From: Methylophaga thalassica MP
GTDB lineage: Bacteria; Pseudomonadota; Gammaproteobacteria; Nitrosococcales; Methylophagaceae
Direction of reading: 5' to 3'
Length of the DNA stretch: 64,000 nucleotides
NCBI RefSeq assembly: GCF_000214595.1
Contig: NZ_AFIG01000001.1
Coordinates: forward strand, 910,382 to 974,381
The notes below the pieces were generated by a model, which saw only the letters and a list, made by a program, of their open reading frames with translations, was not told the DNA's origin and did no database searches. The translations under genes were made by a program, and so were the position numbers. Positions 55,116 to 64,000 of this stretch are shown here, piece after piece; position 1 is the first letter of the stretch, and the number at the start of each line of letters is the position of its first letter.

Positions 55116-57052
55116 GTGAGTTTGAGTTAGATAGCCACGCGCCAAAAGGGCCATTACAGGATAGATGGAAACAGCATAAATATAATTCTCGTGTTGTCAG
55201 TCCGGCGAATCGTAAAAAATATACAGTGATTGTTGTTGGAACTGGGTTGGCTGGCGCTTCTGCTTCTGCTTCATTAGGCGAAATGGGCTTTAATGTAAAA
55301 ACCTTTTGTTTTCAGGATAGTCCGCGCCGCGCTCACAGCATTGCCGCCCAAGGTGGGATTAATGCGGCTAAGAATTACCAAAATGATGGAGACAGTGTCT
55401 GGCGTTTGTTTTACGACACGATTAAAGGTGGTGATTTCAGAGCTAGAGAATCTAACGTTTTCCGTCTGGCTGAATTAAGCACCGCCATTATCGATCAGGC
55501 AGTGGCGCAAGGCGTACCTTTTGCCCGTGAATATTCGGGATATCTGGCAAACCGTTCGTTTGGTGGGGCTCAGGTGTCGCGGACATTTTATGCCAGAGGA
55601 CAAACCGGGCAGCAACTGTTACTGGGTGCCTATCAGGCCATGAGCAGACAGATTGCCGAAGGCACTATTACCCATCAATCGCGTTGTGAAATGCAAGAGC
55701 TGATCATGGATGGTGACAGAGCCGTTGGCATTATCACTCGTGACCTGGTCACCGGCGAGTTAGAAAGTCATATTGCTGATTGTGTGGTGTTGTGTACGGG
55801 CGGTTACAGCAATGCCTTTTATCTGTCGACTAATGCAAAAGGCTGCAATACTTCAGCTATCTGGCGTGCTCATAAAAAAGGGGCTTTGTTTGCCAATCCC
55901 TGTTTTACCCAGATTCATCCCACCTGTATTCCTCAGCATGGTGAATTACAGTCAAAACTGACATTAATGAGTGAATCTCTGCGTAATGATGGCCGTGTAT
56001 GGGCACCAAAAAACAAAGCAGACTGTGATAAACGGCCTGAAGATATCCCTGAACAGGATCGTGATTATTTTCTGGAACGCATGTACCCGTCATTTGGTAA
56101 TTTGGTACCGCGCGATATTGCGTCACGTGCCGTCAAGCTCATCTGTGATGAGGGCCGTGGTGTAGGTTTTGAAATTGAAGGCAAAAAACTGGGTGTGTAC
56201 CTGGATTTTGCTCAGGCAATAAAGAAACAGGGATTAGCGGCGGTTGAAGAAAAATATGGCAATTTGTTTGAGATGTATCAACGAATAACCGCTGAAAATC
56301 CCTATGAAACCCCCATGCGCATTTATCCTGCTGTGCATTACACCATGGGCGGCTTATGGGTTGATTATAATCTGATGACAACCATCGATGGCTTGTTTGC
56401 CGGAGGCGAAGCGAATTTTTCAGATCACGGCGCCAATAGATTAGGCGCCAGTGCATTAATGCAGGGGCTGGCCGACGGCTATTTTATTTTGCCTACGACC
56501 GTAGCGGATTTTTTAGCCAAGCATAAGCCTGTTAAATCAGAAAATTATTCAACGCAGATTGATGAAGCCATGTCGTCAGCCAAAAGCCGAATCGATGGCT
56601 TGATGAATGCACCTGAACCATCTATCACACCTGATGAGTTTCATCGTCAATTGGGACAGATCCTCTGGCATGCCTGTGGTATGGCAAGGACAAAATCATC
56701 ACTTGAAAAAGCCATTAAGGAAATACAAACGCTGCGCGAGCAGTTTTGGCAGAAAGTAAAAATTTCTGGTTCTGAAGACGGCTTAAACCAAACCTTAGAG
56801 CGCGCAGGACGTGTTGCCGACTTTTTTGAATTAACAGAGTTAATGTGTATTGATGCACTGGACAGGGAAGAATCCTGTGGCTGTCATGCACGTGAAGAAC
56901 ATCTGACAGAAGAAGGGGAGGCCAAACGAAACGATATGGATTATTCCTATGTGGCCGCCTGGCAGTATAGTGGTGATATCAGCCACCCAACACTTTATCG
57001 TGAATACCTGCATTTTGATTTCGTTCGACCCAGCATAAGAAATTACCAATGA
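55112..57052 (+). CDS. sdhA: Succinate dehydrogenase/fumarate reductase flavoprotein (type B)
   Basis: A 646-residue FAD subunit. The FAD motif [19 protein letters not shown] is near residue 40; [23 protein letters not shown] holds the His that carries the covalent flavin and the substrate loop; [15 protein letters not shown] and the terminal CGCHAREEH follow. ATGA overlap with sdhC and with sdhB (57049) makes a tight operon. The form without a CoxI-type insert and with Bacteroidetes-like insertions points to type B. Oxidation of succinate is likelier than fumarate reduction in an aerobe. Confidence 0.9.
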   Translation: MSEFELDSHAPKGPLQDRWKQHKYNSRVVSPANRKKYTVIVVGTGLAGASASASLGEMGFNVKTFCFQDSPRRAHSIAAQGGINAAKNYQNDGDSVWRLFYDTIKGGDFRARESNVFRLAELSTAIIDQAVAQGVPFAREYSGYLANRSFGGAQVSRTFYARGQTGQQLLLGAYQAMSRQIAEGTITHQSRCEMQELIMDGDRAVGIITRDLVTGELESHIADCVVLCTGGYSNAFYLSTNAKGCNTSAIWRAHKKGALFANPCFTQIHPTCIPQHGELQSKLTLMSESLRNDGRVWAPKNKADCDKRPEDIPEQDRDYFLERMYPSFGNLVPRDIASRAVKLICDEGRGVGFEIEGKKLGVYLDFAQAIKKQGLAAVEEKYGNLFEMYQRITAENPYETPMRIYPAVHYTMGGLWVDYNLMTTIDGLFAGGEANFSDHGANRLGASALMQGLADGYFILPTTVADFLAKHKPVKSENYSTQIDEAMSSAKSRIDGLMNAPEPSITPDEFHRQLGQILWHACGMARTKSSLEKAIKEIQTLREQFWQKVKISGSEDGLNQTLERAGRVADFFELTELMCIDALDREESCGCHAREEHLTEEGEAKRNDMDYSYVAAWQYSGDISHPTLYREYLHFDFVRPSIRNYQ

Positions 57053-57777
57053 TTTTTAAACTGAATATCTGGCGGCAATCTGGACCCGATAAAAAGGGTG
57101 ATTTCGAGACATATGAAATTGAGGCGAGTGAAGATTCTTCATTTCTGGAGATGATGGATGCTCTGAATGAAAAGTTGATTCTACAAGGGGATGACCCGAT
57201 TGCTTTTGACTTCGACTGTCGTGAGGGGATTTGTGGCTCATGTAATCTGGTTATCAATGGCACACCGCATGGTAAACAACGGGCAACGACCACCTGTCAG
57301 CAGTACATGCGTGACTACAAAGATGAAAAAGAATTATGGATAGAGCCATGGCGAGCCACCGCTTTCCCGATTATCAAAGATCTTATCGTTGATAGAAGTG
57401 CCTTTGATCGCATTATCCAGGCTGGCGGATATATCCCCATCCGCACTGGTTCGGCCTGTGAAGCAAATACTTTACCCATAGATAAACAGGTTGCAGATGA
57501 TGCATTTGATGCGGCGACTTGTATCGGCTGTGGTGCCTGTGTCGCTGTTTGTCCAAATGCCTCAGCTACATTATTTGTTGCAGCAAAAATCTCCCATCTA
57601 TCGGTCCTCCCACAAGGAGGTATGGATAAACAGCGACCAGCTAAATTACTAAAAGCCATGGAAGATGAAGGTTTTGGTAGTTGCAGTAACTATCGTGAGT
57701 GCGAACGCGTTTGCCCGAAAGAAATCAAAGTCAGCGCGATTACCACCATGAATCGCCTTCTTTACCAAAATCGTTGA
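57049..57777 (+). CDS. sdhB: Succinate dehydrogenase iron-sulfur subunit (type B)
   Basis: A 242-residue protein carrying three clusters: the 2Fe-2S part with [21 protein letters not shown] (residues about 60-80), the CIGCGAC and CSNYREC-RVCPKE sets for the 4Fe-4S and 3Fe-4S clusters. It links FAD to the heme of SdhC. Its ATG overlaps the sdhA stop. Confidence 0.92.
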   Translation: MIFKLNIWRQSGPDKKGDFETYEIEASEDSSFLEMMDALNEKLILQGDDPIAFDFDCREGICGSCNLVINGTPHGKQRATTTCQQYMRDYKDEKELWIEPWRATAFPIIKDLIVDRSAFDRIIQAGGYIPIRTGSACEANTLPIDKQVADDAFDAATCIGCGACVAVCPNASATLFVAAKISHLSVLPQGGMDKQRPAKLLKAMEDEGFGSCSNYRECERVCPKEIKVSAITTMNRLLYQNR

Positions 57778-57832
57778 TGCATTCTACGGAGTGTTATCAT
57801 CCCTCACTGAGAAAACGAATGGTTACCATCGG

Positions 57833-58345
57833 ATGACAGAAGAGCAAAGTAAAGCAGCATTATCAGAATCTATTACTGTGGGCTGGCGCGAGTGGTTGAG
57901 CCTCCCACAACTTGGCCTCACCAGAATCAAAGCAAAAGTGGACACCGGAGCAAGGACCTCAGCTATCCATGCCTTTTCAGTTGAAGAGTTTGAGCAGGAT
58001 CAGCAACTCTGGGTTCGATTTGGCGTGCATCCTAATCAGGGAGACAATGACACTATCAAATGGTGTGAAGCCTTAGTCATTGATCAGCGCAATGTGACGG
58101 ATTCGGGGGGGCATACGGAAAAGCGTTATGTGATTCAGACTGAGCTATCACTGGGGCAAAAGCAATGGCCTATAGAAGTCACTCTGACAAACCGCGATAA
58201 TATGCTGTTTAGAATGCTGTTAGGTCGAACCGCCATGACTGCCGGCAATCTTATTGTCAATCCTGCCATGTCATTTATGACTGGCCAAAGTGTTCAGGAG
58301 CATGATGAACAGCCTGTTAAAGAATTTTTTGATGGAGAAAGTTGA
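57833..58345 (+). CDS. RimB-like retropepsin-type protease
   Basis: A 170-residue protein of the PF05618 family, once called ATP-dependent zinc protease, now placed with retropepsin-like aspartic proteases. [12 protein letters not shown] carries the DTGA-type active site. Pseudomonas RimB, which removes glutamates from S6 tails, is in this group. I chose ATG 57833; a GTG at 57791 would add 14 unlike residues. One-base stop/start overlap with rimK makes them a unit. Confidence 0.84.
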   Translation: MTEEQSKAALSESITVGWREWLSLPQLGLTRIKAKVDTGARTSAIHAFSVEEFEQDQQLWVRFGVHPNQGDNDTIKWCEALVIDQRNVTDSGGHTEKRYVIQTELSLGQKQWPIEVTLTNRDNMLFRMLLGRTAMTAGNLIVNPAMSFMTGQSVQEHDEQPVKEFFDGES

Positions 58346-59250
58346 TGAAAATCGCCGTTCTTTCTCGTAACCCCAAGTTATATTCAACCCGTCGTCTGGT
58401 TGAGGCCGCAGAGGCTCGTGGTCATGAAGTACATGTATTAGATGTGCTTCGCTGCTATATGAATATTACTTCATTAAAACCAGAAGTTCACTACAAAGGC
58501 GAAATTCTGACAGGTTATGATGCGGTCATTCCGCGGATTGGCGCTTCTGTCACTTTTTACGGTACTGCTGTGCTGCGTCAGTTTGAAATGATGAATGTGT
58601 ATCCGCTCAATGAGTCAGTGGCTATTAGCCGCTCACGAGATAAACTACGTGCGCTGCAATTGCTATCCCGAAAAGGGATTGGTCTGCCAGTGACCGGATT
58701 TGCACACCGACCGGATGATGTTGATGACTTAATCAAAATGGTGGGCGGTGCACCTTTAGTTATTAAGCTGCTGGAGGGAACGCAAGGTATCGGTGTTGTT
58801 TTAGCAGAAACAGAACAAGCGGCAGAGAGTGTTATTGAGGCCTTTATGGGAATGAAGGCCAATATTCTGGTTCAAGAATTTATCAAAGAAGCAGGCGGTG
58901 CCGATATTCGCTGTTTTGTGGTGGGGGATAAAGTGGTCGCCTCAATGAAACGTCAGGGAAAAGAAGGCGAGTTTCGCTCTAATCTACATCGTGGTGGTAG
59001 CGCTAATTTAATCCGTATTTCTCCCCTAGAGCGAGCAACCGCAGTTCGTGCCGCAAAAACGATGGGTTTGAATGTCTGTGGTGTTGATTTATTGCGTTCA
59101 AATCACGGTCCGGTTGTAATGGAGGTGAATTCATCACCAGGCCTGGAAGGCATTGAAAATGCCACTGGTAAAGATATTGCCAGCATGATTATCGACTTCA
59201 TCGAGAGAAATGCACGTTCAGGCAAAACAAAAACGCGGGGTAGGGGCTAA
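58345..59250 (+). CDS. rimK: RimK-type glutamate ligase
   Basis: A 301-residue ATP-grasp enzyme that adds glutamates to the C-terminus of ribosomal protein S6. The ATP-grasp parts [20 protein letters not shown] and [30 protein letters not shown], and the end [14 protein letters not shown] (metal ligands) are intact. The neighbouring RimB-like protease would cut what RimK adds, giving control of S6 tail length. Start ATG 58345 overlaps the previous stop by one base. Confidence 0.94.
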   Translation: MKIAVLSRNPKLYSTRRLVEAAEARGHEVHVLDVLRCYMNITSLKPEVHYKGEILTGYDAVIPRIGASVTFYGTAVLRQFEMMNVYPLNESVAISRSRDKLRALQLLSRKGIGLPVTGFAHRPDDVDDLIKMVGGAPLVIKLLEGTQGIGVVLAETEQAAESVIEAFMGMKANILVQEFIKEAGGADIRCFVVGDKVVASMKRQGKEGEFRSNLHRGGSANLIRISPLERATAVRAAKTMGLNVCGVDLLRSNHGPVVMEVNSSPGLEGIENATGKDIASMIIDFIERNARSGKTKTRGRG

Positions 59251-59252
59251 AC

Positions 59253-60305
59253 ATGTCCGATGTGCTGGTGTTGGCTGGTGAAGAAGTCAGATTAGGACAA
59301 AGTAAGATTATTGATGTGCCTTTGCCTGATCTCTACATGCAAACAGCATTGAGTATGCCGGTACATGTCATCCGTGGACGTCGTAAAGGGCCTATCCTGT
59401 TTGTTTCAGCCGCGGTACATGGTGATGAAATCAATGGTGTTGAGATTATTCGCCGTTTGGTGAAAAGTAAAAGTCTTAAAGGTCTGAAAGGCACAATAAT
59501 CGCCATCCCCGTTGTCAATGTGTATGGCTTTTTAAATCAGTCTCGTTATTTACCAGACAGACGTGATCTTAATCGTTGTTTTCCTGGTTCGGATGAAGGT
59601 TCACTTGCTGCCAGATTAGCGGATTCTTTTATGAAGGAAGTCGTCAGTCAGTGTACCCATGGTATTGATCTGCACACGGCTGCCATCCATCGCGATAATT
59701 TACCGCAGATACGCGCTGATTTATCCAATCCTGATGTTGAAATGATGGCCCATGCTTTTGATGCGCCGGTGGTGGTGAACTCCAGTTTGATTCAGGGGTC
59801 ATTACGTTATGCCGCTGCGGCTTATGATGTGCCGGTTATCGTTTATGAGGCTGGTGAAGCCTTACGTTTTAACGAAATGGCTATTCGTGCAGGTGTTAAA
59901 GGCGTGTTAGCCGTCATGCGTCACATTGGGATGCTAGCCGTCACAAGACAAAAAAAGCGTCCTCACGAACCCTTTGTAGCACGCAGTAGTGTTTGGGTCA
60001 GAGCACCTGAAAGTGGTATTTTCAGAATGCTGGTGCCTATGGGGGCCAGTGTCAATAAAGGCGATCTACTAGGCATGGTGGCCGCACCCTATGGTAAGGG
60101 AGATTCGGAAACTGAGGTGCTGGCAAGCAGTTCTGGTATCGTCATTGGTCGCACAAATATCCCTTTGGTTAATGAAGGGGAAGCCTTGTTTCATATCGCA
60201 AGGTTTAATAAACCGGACGAAGTCGCTGATAGTCTGCTGGCTTTTCATACGGACTTGGATCCAGCGACAGACACTGCAGTGCCTGATGAATTACCCATAA
60301 TTTGA
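59253..60305 (+). CDS. Succinylglutamate desuccinylase/aspartoacylase-like hydrolase
   Basis: A 350-residue M14-like zinc hydrolase. The zinc site is seen in AAVHGDEINGVEI (HxxE) and IDLHTAAIHRDNLPQI (distal His); PDRRDLNRCFPGS is the substrate-binding arginine region. The last 90 residues resemble a small beta-barrel lid (IFRMLVPMGASVNKGDLLG). It starts 3 bases after rimK and is a regular third member of this operon type; a role in S6 or another amino-acyl deacylation is a guess. Confidence 0.86.
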   Translation: MSDVLVLAGEEVRLGQSKIIDVPLPDLYMQTALSMPVHVIRGRRKGPILFVSAAVHGDEINGVEIIRRLVKSKSLKGLKGTIIAIPVVNVYGFLNQSRYLPDRRDLNRCFPGSDEGSLAARLADSFMKEVVSQCTHGIDLHTAAIHRDNLPQIRADLSNPDVEMMAHAFDAPVVVNSSLIQGSLRYAAAAYDVPVIVYEAGEALRFNEMAIRAGVKGVLAVMRHIGMLAVTRQKKRPHEPFVARSSVWVRAPESGIFRMLVPMGASVNKGDLLGMVAAPYGKGDSETEVLASSSGIVIGRTNIPLVNEGEALFHIARFNKPDEVADSLLAFHTDLDPATDTAVPDELPII

Positions 60306-60422
60306 GCCGATGTCACTGTGGTGTCATCTCGGTAATGTAATAATTGAAATAATTCTTTGCTTTTTCACTGCAAACTAGTGAAAATCGCGCCCTTTAACTA
60401 ACCAAGACGGGAATAATCGTCA

Positions 60423-62369
60423 ATGCAGAAAACGCCTTTTCCTCCTATCGATAACGAGCTGGATTTAAGTACTGAATGGAGTGCTGAACATAGTGCTCGC
60501 TTATATGGTGTCAGGGACTGGGGAAGCGACTACTTTGATGTGTCAGAAGATGGTAATGCTGTTGTCACCGTCCAGTTTGGTGAGAAAACCATACAGGTAC
60601 CTATCATTGACATCGTCAATGGCATGCGTGAGCGTGGACTGGATATGCCAGCTGTGTTACGCATTGAAAATCTGCTAGATCAGCGCATCACTCAACTTAA
60701 TGAAGCATTCTCACGGGCGATTGATGAGGCAGGTTATAAAAATCATTACCGTGGCGTATTTCCTATCAAAGTTAATCAGCAGTGTCATGTTATCGAAGAG
60801 ATTGCTGACTACGGCAGTCGTTACCATCATGGTCTGGAAGCGGGGAGTAAAGCGGAATTAATTATTGCCCTGTCACAGCTTCGTGATCATGACAGTCTGA
60901 TTGTCTGCAATGGCTACAAAGACGAAGAGTTTATCGACCTTGGTCTTTATGCCCGTCAAATGGGAATCAAGTGCTTCTTTGTGCTGGAAACCGCCATGGA
61001 GCTGGACATTATTCTTGAGCGTAGCCGTGCTCTGGGTGTTGATCCCTTAATTGGCGTGCGTATTCGTCTGGCTTCTATGGTGGAAGGTCACTGGAATGAA
61101 GACAGTGGCGATCGCTCGATCTTCGGTTTATCTACCAGTGCTCTATTAGGCGTGGTTGATAAGCTTAAACAAACCAACATGCTGCACTGTTTGCAGTTAC
61201 TTCACAGCCATCTGGGATCTCAAATTCCTAATATCCGTAATATCCGTACTGGTGTAATGGAAGCCTGTCGATTTTACGCTGGCCTTATCGAAGAAGGCGC
61301 TCCAATGGGATATATCGATATGGGCGGTGGTTTGGCTGTTGACTATGAGGGGGCCAGAAGCAACAGCACGCATAGTATGAACTATGGTTTGGACGAATAT
61401 TGTTACAACATTGTAGAAGCCTTACAGGAAAGTCTGGACCCACTGGATATCCCACATCCAGTGATTATTTCTGAGTCTGGTCGTGCGCTGGTGGCCTATT
61501 CTTCAATGTTATTATTCAATGTGCTTGAAGTACGTGAGCATAAAGCTGAACCGATCCCTGCCGAAGCCCCAGAAGATAGTCATGACCACATTATTAATCT
61601 ATTTAGTGTGCTTGATTACGTCAGTCCGGAAAATTTGCAGGAGTGTTACAACGACTCTCTCTATTACCGTGATGAGATGCGTGAATTATTTCACCATGGA
61701 CAAGCGACCATTCGTGAACGAGCATTAGCAGAAAACCTGGCACTCGCTATTCTGGAAAAGATTTCTAATCTGCTGCCACAGGCAAGACGCGTGTCTCAGG
61801 AGCTGGAAGCATTACCCGAATTGCTGTCTGATATTTACTATGGCAATTTCAGCTTATTCCAGTCATTACCGGATATCTGGGCAATTGATCAGCTTTTCCC
61901 GATCATGCCAATCCATCGATTAAACGAAGCGCCGGTCAGAGATGCAGTTTTAGCGGATATGACCTGTGACTGTGACGGTAAGATCGATAACTTCATCTCA
62001 CCAACCGGAGTGAAAAAAACACTACCGCTACACGAACTGAAACATGGTGAGGAATATTATTTAAGTGTTTTCCTGGTCGGTGCGTATCAGGAAACCTTGG
62101 GTGACTTACACAATCTGTTTGGTGATACCAATGTCGTCAGCGTGCATATCAACGAGGAAGGTGGTTTTGATTTCCGTCGTGAATTCCATGGTGACAGCAT
62201 CGCCGACGTATTAAGCTACGTTGAGTACGATCCTAAACACATGTTAGAACAATTCCGTCGTATTGCAGAAGAAGCGGTGCGTGATGGACGAATTTCGGTG
62301 CCGATGCGCCAACAAATGTTGCATGCTTTTAAAGAAAGTATGCATGGCTATACTTTTTTTGAACGTTAA
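60423..62369 (+). CDS. speA: Biosynthetic arginine decarboxylase SpeA
   Basis: A 648-residue PLP enzyme that makes agmatine from arginine, the first step to putrescine. FPIKVNQQ holds the PLP lysine; LLHSHLGSQIPN and GGGLAVDYEG bind the cofactor; SESGRALVAYS and DMTCDCDGKID are the catalytic cysteine and metal region of the family. Length matches the E. coli enzyme (about 658). It heads a polyamine cluster with the next two genes. Confidence 0.96.
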   Translation: MQKTPFPPIDNELDLSTEWSAEHSARLYGVRDWGSDYFDVSEDGNAVVTVQFGEKTIQVPIIDIVNGMRERGLDMPAVLRIENLLDQRITQLNEAFSRAIDEAGYKNHYRGVFPIKVNQQCHVIEEIADYGSRYHHGLEAGSKAELIIALSQLRDHDSLIVCNGYKDEEFIDLGLYARQMGIKCFFVLETAMELDIILERSRALGVDPLIGVRIRLASMVEGHWNEDSGDRSIFGLSTSALLGVVDKLKQTNMLHCLQLLHSHLGSQIPNIRNIRTGVMEACRFYAGLIEEGAPMGYIDMGGGLAVDYEGARSNSTHSMNYGLDEYCYNIVEALQESLDPLDIPHPVIISESGRALVAYSSMLLFNVLEVREHKAEPIPAEAPEDSHDHIINLFSVLDYVSPENLQECYNDSLYYRDEMRELFHHGQATIRERALAENLALAILEKISNLLPQARRVSQELEALPELLSDIYYGNFSLFQSLPDIWAIDQLFPIMPIHRLNEAPVRDAVLADMTCDCDGKIDNFISPTGVKKTLPLHELKHGEEYYLSVFLVGAYQETLGDLHNLFGDTNVVSVHINEEGGFDFRREFHGDSIADVLSYVEYDPKHMLEQFRRIAEEAVRDGRISVPMRQQMLHAFKESMHGYTFFER

Positions 62370-62395
62370 TTGAGACGAGTTAAAGGAATTCAGCA

Positions 62396-63595
62396 ATGTC
62401 TAAAGTCCTGATTATTGGTGCCGGCGGTGTCGGTGGCGTAGTCACACATAAATGTGCACAGTTACCAGAAGTATTCTCTGAAATTGTTTTGGCAAGCCGA
62501 ACAGAAGAAAAATGCAAAGCTATCGCTGCCCAATTGGATCGCCCGATTAAAACAGCGAAAGTGGATGCAGATAATGTCGCTGAGTTAACGGCATTGCTTG
62601 AACAGGAAAAACCGGACTTAGTGATTAATGTCGCTTTGCCATACCAGGATCTGACGATCATGGATGCCTGTCTGGCAGCAGGAGTGGATTATCTTGACAC
62701 AGCCAACTATGAACCTTTGGATACTGCCAAGTTTGAATATAAATGGCAGTGGGCTTATCAAGATAAGTTTAAAGAGGCTGGTTTAACAGCATTGCTGGGA
62801 AGTGGTTTTGATCCCGGTGCAACCAATGTCTTCACCGCCTATATTGCTAAACATTATTTTGATGAAATCCATGAACTGGACATTATCGATGTCAATGGTG
62901 GTGATCACGGTTATCCGTTTGCAACCAACTTTAACCCGGAAATTAATATCCGCGAAGTGACTGCTGAATGTCGTCACTGGGAAAATGGTGAGTTTGTTGA
63001 AACGCCAGCAATGTCGAAAAAAGCGACATTTACCTGCCCAGAAGAAGTCGGTACCTACAATATTTACCGTATGTATCATGAAGAGCTGGAATCATTAACT
63101 AAAAATTTCCCGACACTGAAACGCGCTCAGTTCTGGATGAGTTTTGGTGAAAGTTACCTGAAACACTTGGAAGTGCTTGGAAATGTGGGCATGACAGGTA
63201 TCGAGCCGATTGACTATAACGGTCAGAAAATCGTACCGATTCAGTTTTTGAAAGCCTTGTTGCCTGATCCTTCTACCTTAGGACCACGAACCAAAGGCAA
63301 AACCTGCATCGGTTGTGTGGTGAAAGGTATTAAAGACGGTAAAGAAAAAATTGTTTACCTCTATAACATCAAAGATCATCAGGATTGTTATAAAGAAGTG
63401 CAGTCTCAGGCGATTTCATACACCACAGGTGTGCCAGCCATGATTGGTGCCAAAATGATGTTAGAAGGCAAATGGAAACAACCTGGTGTTTGGAATATTG
63501 AACAGTTCGATCCTGATCCCTTCATGGAAGACATGAATAAATATGGCTTGCCATGGAATGTGATTGAGCTTGATAACTTTAATCTGGACAACTAA
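62396..63595 (+). CDS. Carboxynorspermidine synthase (saccharopine dehydrogenase family)
   Basis: A 399-residue NADPH-dependent enzyme that joins aspartate semialdehyde to putrescine or diaminopropane. The Rossmann motif GAGGVGGVV is at residues 7-15; PDLVINVALPYQD and VDYLDTANYEP follow, then GFDPGATNVF. It starts 26 bases after speA and five bases before nspC. This carboxyspermidine route replaces SpeE/SpeD. Confidence 0.93.
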   Translation: MSKVLIIGAGGVGGVVTHKCAQLPEVFSEIVLASRTEEKCKAIAAQLDRPIKTAKVDADNVAELTALLEQEKPDLVINVALPYQDLTIMDACLAAGVDYLDTANYEPLDTAKFEYKWQWAYQDKFKEAGLTALLGSGFDPGATNVFTAYIAKHYFDEIHELDIIDVNGGDHGYPFATNFNPEINIREVTAECRHWENGEFVETPAMSKKATFTCPEEVGTYNIYRMYHEELESLTKNFPTLKRAQFWMSFGESYLKHLEVLGNVGMTGIEPIDYNGQKIVPIQFLKALLPDPSTLGPRTKGKTCIGCVVKGIKDGKEKIVYLYNIKDHQDCYKEVQSQAISYTTGVPAMIGAKMMLEGKWKQPGVWNIEQFDPDPFMEDMNKYGLPWNVIELDNFNLDN

Positions 63596-63600
63596 TCTCC

Positions 63601-64000
63601 ATGCAGTTTACTGATTTTGGCAAACTGGATTTATCCCGTTTGCCATCACCTTGTTTTGTGGTTGATGAAGTCGCGGTTGAGCGTAATTTACGTATTCTGC
63701 ATGGTGTAGCGGTAGCCAGCGGTGCAAAAGTGCTGGGTGCCTTAAAAGCCTTTTCAATGTGGTCACTGGGTGATTTAACCCGCCAATATCTGAATGGCAC
63801 CTGTGCCAGTGGTTTGCATGAAGCTCGCCTGGGTTATGAAGAATATGGTGGTGAAGTGCATGTGTTCGCTGCTGCTTTCAGTCAGGCAGATATAGATGAG
63901 CTGTTAACGTTTGCGAACCATATTGTGTTTAATTCATGCAGCCAGTGGCTGCGATTTAGAGAGCAGTGTCTAGCGGCCCAAAAGCAACGACCTGATCTGG
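63601..64000 (+). CDS. nspC: Carboxynorspermidine decarboxylase NspC (partial, runs off window)
   Basis: The first 133 residues of a PLP fold III decarboxylase. It opens MQFTDFGKLDLSRLPSPCFVVDEVAVERNL, with the PLP lysine expected in VLGALKAFSMW and NGTCASGLHEARLGYEE after it; these match NspC. It removes CO2 from carboxy(nor)spermidine to give spermidine or norspermidine. The gene continues past base 64000, so its end and exact length are not seen. Confidence 0.9.
   Translation, partial: MQFTDFGKLDLSRLPSPCFVVDEVAVERNLRILHGVAVASGAKVLGALKAFSMWSLGDLTRQYLNGTCASGLHEARLGYEEYGGEVHVFAAAFSQADIDELLTFANHIVFNSCSQWLRFREQCLAAQKQRPDL

Overview
The window reads as chromosomal DNA of a gammaproteobacterium, roughly 40-47% GC, with ordinary gamma-type housekeeping genes (GreB, MetG, SpeA, SodC, KefB/C type antiporter, SelO, RimK). 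A homologue of formylmethanofuran dehydrogenase/formyltransferase-hydrolase subunit A (FhcA), PQQ-type dehydrogenase, carboxynorspermidine route and marine-style iron and zinc uptake genes suggest a marine methylotroph such as Methylophaga. The genus is an inference. No tRNA, rRNA or CRISPR array was seen.

Layout. 1-1.2 kb: the end of an integron cassette array, with small unknown genes separated by two attC-like sites, followed by a broken REP-associated transposase. 1.5-15.7 kb: accessory genes, including a DUF350 protein plus transglutaminase-like protease, a GNAT, a four-domain c-di-GMP protein (PAS-PAS-GGDEF-EAL), an SLT lytic transglycosylase, an OYE reductase divergent from an ArsR regulator, a RES-domain toxin-like gene beside a decayed reading frame, an SDR, and an alpha/beta hydrolase divergent from a CGNR regulator. 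16.3-23.7 kb: a 1457-residue autotransporter built of PATR repeats, Cu/Zn SOD, a CHASE4-GGDEF protein and an AAA ATPase split by a stop codon. 23.7-27.6 kb: a K+/H+ antiporter and a tautomerase gene interrupted by an intact IS3-family (IS407-group-like) element; the original gene can be rebuilt exactly.

28.1-39.7 kb is the most interesting part: a zinc-homeostasis island. One cluster holds MerC, a zinc-finger-less DksA, a COG0523 GTPase, DUF1826 and Zur. A second, long and tightly packed unit holds an ABC ATPase, a TonB-dependent receptor, two DUF3526-type ABC permeases, a second COG0523 GTPase and a solitary FhcA paralogue that keeps all its zinc ligands. The two units share a near-identical 15-bp palindrome that resembles the Zur box, and the second also carries a near-perfect Fur box. 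I infer a zinc-starvation regulon in which a spare copy of a zinc enzyme of C1 metabolism is made together with an uptake system and a metallochaperone-like GTPase.

39.7-43.8 kb: a FecI-FecR-FecA type iron-uptake locus with its own Fur box. 43.8-47.7 kb: PQQ-type sugar dehydrogenase, SelO, and a DUF457 membrane protein. 47.8-51.8 kb: TPR-2OG oxygenase, a PglL/O-antigen-ligase-like protein and a type IV pilin preceded by a possible sigma54 promoter. 51.8-57.8 kb: MetG, then a Bacteroidetes-style (type B) three-gene succinate:quinone oxidoreductase. 57.8-60.3 kb: RimB-like protease, RimK and an AstE/ASPA-like hydrolase. 60.4-64 kb: SpeA, carboxynorspermidine synthase and the start of NspC, giving polyamine synthesis.
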